Part shown: positions 8,463 through 11,844 of the stretch, piece after piece | How positions within the stretch are numbered: position 1 is the first letter of the stretch | Layout: every line of letters starts with the position of its first letter | Assembly (NCBI GenBank): GCA_963977675.1 | Contig: CAXBPY010000077.1 | Location: forward strand, 1 to 11,844 | DNA: 11,844 nucleotides | From: CAXBPY01 sp003455275 | GTDB lineage: Bacteria > Bacteroidota > Bacteroidia > Chitinophagales > UBA10324 | Direction: 5' to 3' | Notes under the pieces: generated by a model | Database searches by the model: none | The model's input: only the letters and a program-made list of their open reading frames with translations | Told to the model about the DNA's origin: nothing | Made by a program: the position numbers and the translations under genes

Positions 8463-9220
8463 CAGTTATTCATCTTCTTTATCTGTTTCATCAATGGGCT
8501 GGCGAATATAAAATCATTCAGTTGCTGATTGGTTGATTGCATAATCATATCACTTGAACCTTCCCATTGTTTTTCCCCTTTGTATAGAAACAAAATGTAG
8601 TCACCAATTTCCATTACTGAATTCATGTCGTGTGTGTTAACGATGGTAGTGATGTTGTATTCCTGTGTGATGCTTTGAATCAGTTTATCAATCACTATGG
8701 AAGTTTGCGGATCGAGACCTGAATTGGGTTCATCACAAAAAAGATATTTCGGATTCATAACAATTGCGCGCGCAATACCAACACGCTTCTTCATTCCTCC
8801 ACTCAGTTCATTTGGGAAAAGTTTGTTTGCATCCTTCAGATTCACGCGCTCCAAACATTCATTAACACGGTTCTTTTTTTCTTTGAAGGTCATATTGGTA
8901 AACATATTCAGCGGGAACATAATATTTTTCTCTACGGTAAGAGAATCAAATAACGCTGCCCCCTGAAAGAGCATCCCGATTTGCTGACGAAGTTGTTTTC
9001 TTCCAGCATCATCAATATTTATAAAATCGGTGTCACGGTTGTAAATAATGCTTCCATTGTTCACAGGAACTAACCCTACCGTGCTCTTCATCAGAACTGT
9101 TTTTCCTGAACCACTTGCCCCAATTATTAAATTACATTTTCCCTCTTCAAAAGTTGCAGAGATTCCTTTCAGAATTTCTTTTTCTCCAAATGATTTTCTT
9201 ACTTCTCTCAGTTCAATCAT
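8462..9220 (-). CDS. mlaF: MlaF-type ABC transporter ATP-binding protein
   Basis: The 252-residue product is an ABC ATPase of the Mla/Ttg2/TGD3 lipid-transport branch. Walker A is GASGSGKT (34-41), the Q-loop glutamine is Q86 in LFQGAALFDSLTV, the signature is LSGGM (139-143), Walker B is YLFCDEP (159-165), and the switch histidine is H198 in NTHDM. GAALFDSLTV, LSGGMKKRV and the C-terminal DFIFASP are typical of MlaF homologues. It should power the MlaE permease from the cytoplasmic side to move phospholipid between inner membrane and envelope. The start is ATG 9220, overlapping the mlaE stop as ATGA, which implies translational coupling. A 17-codon longer reading from a TTG at 9271 is rejected because it lies inside mlaE. 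The stop codon merges into a repeat element. No MlaD/MCE gene follows. Confidence 0.93.
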   Translation of the reverse strand: MIELREVRKSFGEKEILKGISATFEEGKCNLIIGASGSGKTVLMKSTVGLVPVNNGSIIYNRDTDFINIDDAGRKQLRQQIGMLFQGAALFDSLTVEKNIMFPLNMFTNMTFKEKKNRVNECLERVNLKDANKLFPNELSGGMKKRVGIARAIVMNPKYLFCDEPNSGLDPQTSIVIDKLIQSITQEYNITTIVNTHDMNSVMEIGDYILFLYKGEKQWEGSSDMIMQSTNQQLNDFIFASPLMKQIKKMNN

Positions 9221-9954
9221 AATAAGAGTTGAGCAAGTACATAATCGAATAGCAGAATCAGAACACAACAAACAACAACCGCGCGCGTCCCGGAGCGACC
9301 CACTTCAAGAGCGCCTCCTTCAGTATAGTAACCGAAATAAGAAGCGACAGAAGAAATAATAAATCCAAATGTGGTTGCCTTGATGATGGCGAAGTTTGCC
9401 ATAAACGGAATCCAGTATTGAATGGCTCCGGTAATGTAATCTTCTTTTGAAACAGCGCCGGTCCAGTCGCCAACCAGCATTCCTGAATAGATACTTAGAA
9501 ACGCAGCAATGATTACCAATAATGGAATCATGATTGTTGAGGCAATAATTTTTGGTAGAACGAGGTAAGCAGAAGAATGAACTCCCATGATTTCAAGTGC
9601 ATCAATCTGTTCGCTGATGCGCATGGTGCCCAGTTCAGATGCAATGTTGCTTCCGATTTTTCCCGCGAGTATGAGCACAGCCACTGTAGGCGCGAGCTCC
9701 AGCACAATGCTGTTTGCGGCAATGCTTCCGATGATTGATTTACTGATGAGCGGCGAAGTGAGCTGATAGGCAGTTTGCACAGTTACTACTGCACCCAGAA
9801 AACATGAAATGATGGCAATAATTCCAACTGAGCCAACTCCAATCTCCACCATTTGCCGCGCGAGTTCTTTCCAGTAGATAGATGCTTTCTCCGGACGGAC
9901 GAACAAACTTTTCATCAGTAATAAGTAGCGACCAAAGTGACGGAGGAAATTCAA
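9217..9954 (-). CDS. mlaE: MlaE-type ABC transporter permease, apparent TTG start
   Basis: The 245-residue product is a polytopic membrane protein of the MlaE/TGD1/Ttg2B permease family. The family signature ELGTMRISEQIDALEIMG covers about residues 106-123, preceded by the hydrophobic stretch VGIIAIISCFLGAVVTVQTAY (about 43-63) and followed by about three more hydrophobic stretches. With the adjacent ATPase it should form the inner-membrane core of a phospholipid transporter. The start is placed at TTG 9954, since MNFLRHFGRYLLLMKSLFVRPEKA resembles family N-termini. The first in-frame ATG is codon 14, which would lose conserved residues. The 3' end overlaps mlaF by 4 bp (ATGA). A good Bacteroidetes-type promoter candidate lies about 70 bp upstream, with a repeat element in the leader between them. 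Confidence 0.92.
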   Translation of the reverse strand: MNFLRHFGRYLLLMKSLFVRPEKASIYWKELARQMVEIGVGSVGIIAIISCFLGAVVTVQTAYQLTSPLISKSIIGSIAANSIVLELAPTVAVLILAGKIGSNIASELGTMRISEQIDALEIMGVHSSAYLVLPKIIASTIMIPLLVIIAAFLSIYSGMLVGDWTGAVSKEDYITGAIQYWIPFMANFAIIKATTFGFIISSVASYFGYYTEGGALEVGRSGTRAVVVCCVLILLFDYVLAQLLL

Positions 9955-9960
9955 AGTGCG

Positions 9961-10004
9961 ATTTGAAAATTTGGAGATTTGAAAATTTGAAAATGGAAAT
10001 ACAT
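9961..10004 (+). repeat. 44-bp octamer-array element (right copy), upstream of mlaE
   Basis: On the plus strand it reads ATTTGAAA, ATTTGGAG, ATTTGAAA, ATTTGAAA (9961-9992), then ATGGAAATACAT (9993-10004). It begins 6 bp upstream of the TTG start of mlaE. It is the inverted counterpart of 8419-8462: same total length, same four-unit layout and nearly the same 12-bp tail. If the promoter at 10022-10051 is real, this element lies in the mlaE 5' untranslated leader as its CAAAT-rich complement. Confidence 0.75.
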
Positions 10005-10021
10005 GTAATAGTGTATTGGCT

Positions 10022-10051
10022 CAAAAGTAATTTACGAAGAATGGTTTGCAA
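10022..10051 (-). promoter_or_regulatory. mlaE: Candidate Bacteroidetes promoter for the mlaE-mlaF operon
   Basis: On the minus strand, TTG (10051-10049) is followed after 19 bp by TACTTTTG (10029-10022). The second box matches the -7 consensus TAnnTTTG in full, and the spacing suits the -33/-7 arrangement known for Bacteroides-type primary sigma factors. Transcription would start near 10015, giving a leader of about 60 nt. It points into mlaE and lies in the divergent gap between mlaE and the plus-strand SDR gene. Confidence 0.5.
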
Positions 10052-10069
10052 GAATAGAAAGATTCCACA

Positions 10070-10091
10070 TTTCACTTTTGACCTTTCACTT
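10070..10091 (+). repeat. TTTCACTT direct repeat in the divergent intergenic region
   Basis: TTTCACTT occurs at 10070-10077 and again at 10084-10091, a 14-bp offset, separated by TTGACC. It sits 30 bp upstream of the plus-strand SDR start. From memory, similar TTTCACTTTTGAC tracts recur between genes in Bacteroidetes genomes. It may also act as a paired binding site. The evidence is only the two octamers. Confidence 0.35.
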
Positions 10092-10120
10092 CAATTATTT
10101 TCGCTCAAAAAAAATTTATA

Positions 10121-10837
10121 ATGCTTGCAATAGTTACAGGTGCAACAAAAGGAATTGGAGGCGCAATTGCAGAAGTATTTGCTGTGCACGGCGCCGACAT
10201 TGTGTTCTGTGCAAGAACAAAAAAGGATGTAGCGGCTGCGGAAAAGGAATGGCAGAAAAAATTTCCGAAACAAATTATCAAGGGAATTGTTTGCGATGTG
10301 AGCAAGAAATCTGAGTTGAATAAATTTGTTTCCGAAATTCTTTCATTGAAAAAACCAATTGATGTGCTGGTGAACAACGCAGGAATTTTTCTTCCCGGAA
10401 AAATCACAACTGAAAAAGAAGGAACACTTGAACAACTGATGGAGGTGAATGTGTATAGTGCTTACCATTTAACCCGAATGTTGCTTCCTTCAATGATGAA
10501 ACAAAAGCGCGGACACATTTTCAACATCTGTTCTACCGCGAGTTTGTATCCTTACCCGAATGGAGTTTCGTATGGCATTTCAAAATTTGCAATGCTTGGC
10601 TTCAGTAAAAATCTTCGCGAAGAAATGATTCCACATAAAATAAAAGTGACTGCTGTTATTCCCGGTGGAACTGAATCTGCAAGTTGGGAAAATGTAAAAC
10701 TCGCTGATGACAGATTGATGCCCGCGCGAGATGTGGCAAGCATGATGCTCGCTGCATACAAAACTTCTTATCAAACTGTGGTGGAAGAAATTTATATGCG
10801 CCCGATGCTGAAGGATGTGAGAGAGGATGAATTCTGA
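10121..10837 (+). CDS. Short-chain dehydrogenase/reductase (classical SDR), substrate unknown
   Basis: This 238-residue classical SDR has a complete active site. The cofactor motif TGATKGIG is at 6-13, Asp59-Val60 (CDVS) binds the adenine ring, and NNAG is at 85-88. Asn110 (EVNVYSAY), Ser138 (NICSTAS), Tyr151 and Lys155 (YGISK) form the catalytic tetrad, with PGG at 181-183. An arginine (R32) just after strand beta-2 suggests NADP(H). The C-terminus lacks the FabG ending (ITGQ...GG) and instead reads VVEEIYMRPMLKDVREDEF, so it is not a second FabG. It is closer to the YdfG/3-ketoacyl-reductase-like group, and the substrate cannot be told from sequence. The ATG at 10121 sits right before the VTGATKGIG strand, after an A/T-rich leader with no Shine-Dalgarno motif. 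It diverges from mlaE and appears monocistronic, with a terminator-like hairpin downstream. Confidence 0.92.
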   Translation: MLAIVTGATKGIGGAIAEVFAVHGADIVFCARTKKDVAAAEKEWQKKFPKQIIKGIVCDVSKKSELNKFVSEILSLKKPIDVLVNNAGIFLPGKITTEKEGTLEQLMEVNVYSAYHLTRMLLPSMMKQKRGHIFNICSTASLYPYPNGVSYGISKFAMLGFSKNLREEMIPHKIKVTAVIPGGTESASWENVKLADDRLMPARDVASMMLAAYKTSYQTVVEEIYMRPMLKDVREDEF

Positions 10838-10888
10838 ATTTTAGCACACAGTTTAAACCGTGGACTGAAATGAGTTGATTACACCATC

Positions 10889-10913
10889 AATCGTTTTAAC
10901 GATTTGTTTTTTT
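10889..10913 (+). terminator. Rho-independent terminator-like hairpin after the SDR gene
   Basis: AATCGT-TTTA-ACGATT (10889-10904) forms a 6-bp stem with a 4-base loop. TG and then seven T residues (10907-10913) follow. The stem is short and has only two G/C pairs, but the T tract is in the right place for ending plus-strand transcription 52 bp after the SDR stop. Confidence 0.5.
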
Positions 10914-10951
10914 CAACCTATACCGCAACCACGCAATGCGAAGATTAGGGT

Positions 10952-10982
10952 TTTATTCACCGCATATTTTGCGGAGAATAAA
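10952..10982. terminator. 31-bp imperfect palindrome between convergent genes
   Basis: The arms are TTTATTC-A-CCGCA (10952-10964) and TGCGG-A-GAATAAA (10970-10982). They pair over 12 of 13 positions around the loop TATTT, with a single A/A mismatch. It lies 11 bp past the stop of the minus-strand LamG gene, so it probably ends that transcript or protects its 3' end. It lacks a U tract immediately after the stem on the minus strand, where the next bases are AACCC, so intrinsic termination is uncertain. It could also be a dispersed palindromic element or a protein site. Confidence 0.45.
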
Positions 10983-10993
10983 TTTTACTTCTC

Positions 10994-11844
10994 TTATTGT
11001 ATTACAATTTTCCTTACTTCAATTATGTTTTTGTTCTTGTCAATTATTTCAACATAGAACAAACCATTTTCCGCCTTCGATTGAAGGTTAATTACAAATT
11101 GCTTTCTGTCAATATCACTTTGAAAAATTTTCTCGCCAAGCGAATTAGTAATTGCAATCTCATAACCATTCATTAGAAAATAATTCCCATTGTCAATTGT
11201 AATTTCATTATGAGTAGGGTTCGGATAAATGCTGATTGTGTTACCCGGAATTCGTGATTGAATTCCGCTGAGTGTGTCAATCACAAAAGTTGTATCATAA
11301 ACTGTGATGTGAGTGGTGTCATAGATATTGATGTATGAAGTATCATAAACTGTGATGTTGGTGGTGATAGTATCAAACACTGTAACATTTGTAGTAATTG
11401 TATCATTCACCGTGAGGAAACAAGTGTCAACTGAACTTGAAAAGATATCATCAATTTCATTTTGTGAAAGTGCTTGATTCCAAATTCCAATGTCATCTAT
11501 ATCACCATCCGTCCATGAACAAGCGCAACCGAATAGCGTATGACCTATTGATAAATCTCCAGTGCTTGAAACAACACTGCCGGAATTGGGAGTAGTGCTC
11601 ATTAAACTATTATTCACATACATCCTGATATTCATTCCATCATAAACTGCTGCTACATGAGTCCATTGATTTGTTTGAGGTTGAACTCCTGATGAAGCAT
11701 ACATCGAATTCGTTCCGCAATTGATATTCTCAATATCAAACCCGGCATTGCTGTTTTCTCCAACTAATAAAAAAGGAGTGCTTCCAGATGTTGGAGGACA
11801 CGCTTGATTCTTATCGAGAATCGGAAATTGTCCTACTCCATTAT
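10994..11844 (-). CDS. LamG-domain secreted protein with T9SS type-A sorting domain, N-terminus cut by window edge
   Basis: The frame is open from the right edge of the window to the TAA at 10996-10994, giving 282 visible residues; the start is outside. An internal ATG at 11704 is not the real start, since upstream codons keep reading as the same domain. A LamG/concanavalin-A-like domain covers the first part, with WTHVAAVYDG, IRMYVNN, LSIGHTLFG and DGDIDDIGIWNQALSQNEI. Then comes a Thr/Asp-rich linker of repeats of the type TVYDT(T)xxxNI. The last 80 or so residues form a Por/T9SS type-A C-terminal sorting domain starting ISIYPNPTHNEITIDNG and ending VRKIVIQ. The protein is therefore predicted to be exported by T9SS and anchored or released at the cell surface. 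LamG domains often bind glycans or proteins, but the ligand and any catalytic domain upstream are unknown. Confidence 0.9.
   Translation of the reverse strand, partial: NGVGQFPILDKNQACPPTSGSTPFLLVGENSNAGFDIENINCGTNSMYASSGVQPQTNQWTHVAAVYDGMNIRMYVNNSLMSTTPNSGSVVSSTGDLSIGHTLFGCACSWTDGDIDDIGIWNQALSQNEIDDIFSSSVDTCFLTVNDTITTNVTVFDTITTNITVYDTSYINIYDTTHITVYDTTFVIDTLSGIQSRIPGNTISIYPNPTHNEITIDNGNYFLMNGYEIAITNSLGEKIFQSDIDRKQFVINLQSKAENGLFYVEIIDKNKNIIEVRKIVIQ
11280..11425 (-). repeat. Thr/Asp-rich linker repeats between LamG and sorting domains
   Basis: The encoded linker repeats TVNDTITTNV, TVFDTITTNI, TVYDTSYINI, YDTTHI and TVYDTTFVIDT, about ten residues per full unit. At the DNA level, 11292-11318 and 11340-11366 are direct repeats of 27 bp with two mismatches, 48 bp apart, so part of this array duplicated fairly recently. 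Such TVYDT linkers are seen in other Bacteroidetes surface proteins. It is probably an extended spacer and possibly a site of length variation. Confidence 0.65.

Noticed and set aside
9221..9271. A 17-codon N-terminal extension of the MlaF ATPase
   Set aside because: It lies wholly inside mlaE; the ATG at 9220 forms the usual ATGA overlap and gives a standard ABC ATPase start.
8419..10004. mlaE-mlaF as an insertion sequence or integron-like cassette
   Set aside because: No transposase, recombinase or target-site duplication is visible; both genes are ordinary chromosomal lipid-transport genes. Kept only as an inverted-repeat observation.
9740..10075. Minus-strand open frame of 111 codons spanning the mlaE 5' end and intergenic DNA
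   Set aside because: It is out of frame with mlaE, and its middle is the translated octamer array. No recognisable domain.
10076..10103. Possible plus-strand promoter TTTTG-N15-TATTTTCG for the SDR gene
   Set aside because: The -7 box has one mismatch and the 15-bp spacing is short for the Bacteroidetes consensus; too weak to list.

Overview
The window looks like a chromosomal piece of a Bacteroidota (Bacteroidetes) genome, probably from an uncultured or environmental lineage. Four things point there. Two encoded proteins carry type IX secretion (T9SS) C-terminal sorting domains. One of them has the DUF7948-like / SBBP propeller / SprB-repeat / gliding-type C-terminus layout typical of the phylum. 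No start codon is preceded by a clear Shine-Dalgarno motif. Two promoter candidates carry the Bacteroidetes -7 element TAnnTTTG. No rRNA, tRNA, CRISPR array, insertion sequence or phage gene was found, and most of the content is housekeeping.

Layout. At 64-1605 (+) is a complete YifB/ComM-family AAA+ ATPase. At 1673-5266 (+) is a large secreted T9SS cargo protein with a seven-bladed propeller, SprB-like repeats and a gliding-type sorting domain. It meets, tail to tail with an 11 bp gap, a run of five minus-strand genes. In transcription order these are an MlaE-type permease and MlaF-type ATPase (ATGA overlap), succinyl-CoA ligase alpha subunit (sucD), 3-oxoacyl-ACP reductase (fabG) and a DUF58 membrane protein. 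A divergent intergenic region of 166 bp, with a good promoter match for the mlaE side, separates them from a plus-strand short-chain dehydrogenase (10121-10837). A terminator-like hairpin and a larger imperfect palindrome follow it. The window ends inside a minus-strand gene (10994 to the right edge) for a LamG-domain, T9SS type-A sorted protein whose N-terminus lies outside.

Functionally, mlaE/mlaF (envelope lipid transport), fabG (fatty acid synthesis) and perhaps DUF58 make a loosely membrane-themed cluster with sucD (TCA cycle) inserted. The usual partners MlaD/MCE, sucC and MoxR are not in the window. The two secreted proteins would depend on a T9SS encoded elsewhere.

The most interesting signal is non-coding. 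Three intergenic elements, each of four 8-bp units (ATTTGRAR or ATTTGATR type) followed by an ATG-led tail, sit at gene edges. Two of them are equal-length 44 bp inverted copies bracketing mlaE-mlaF almost exactly. Two lie 6-7 bp upstream of genes that appear to start with TTG and share nearly the same first five codons. I found no convincing undescribed enzymatic or defence system.
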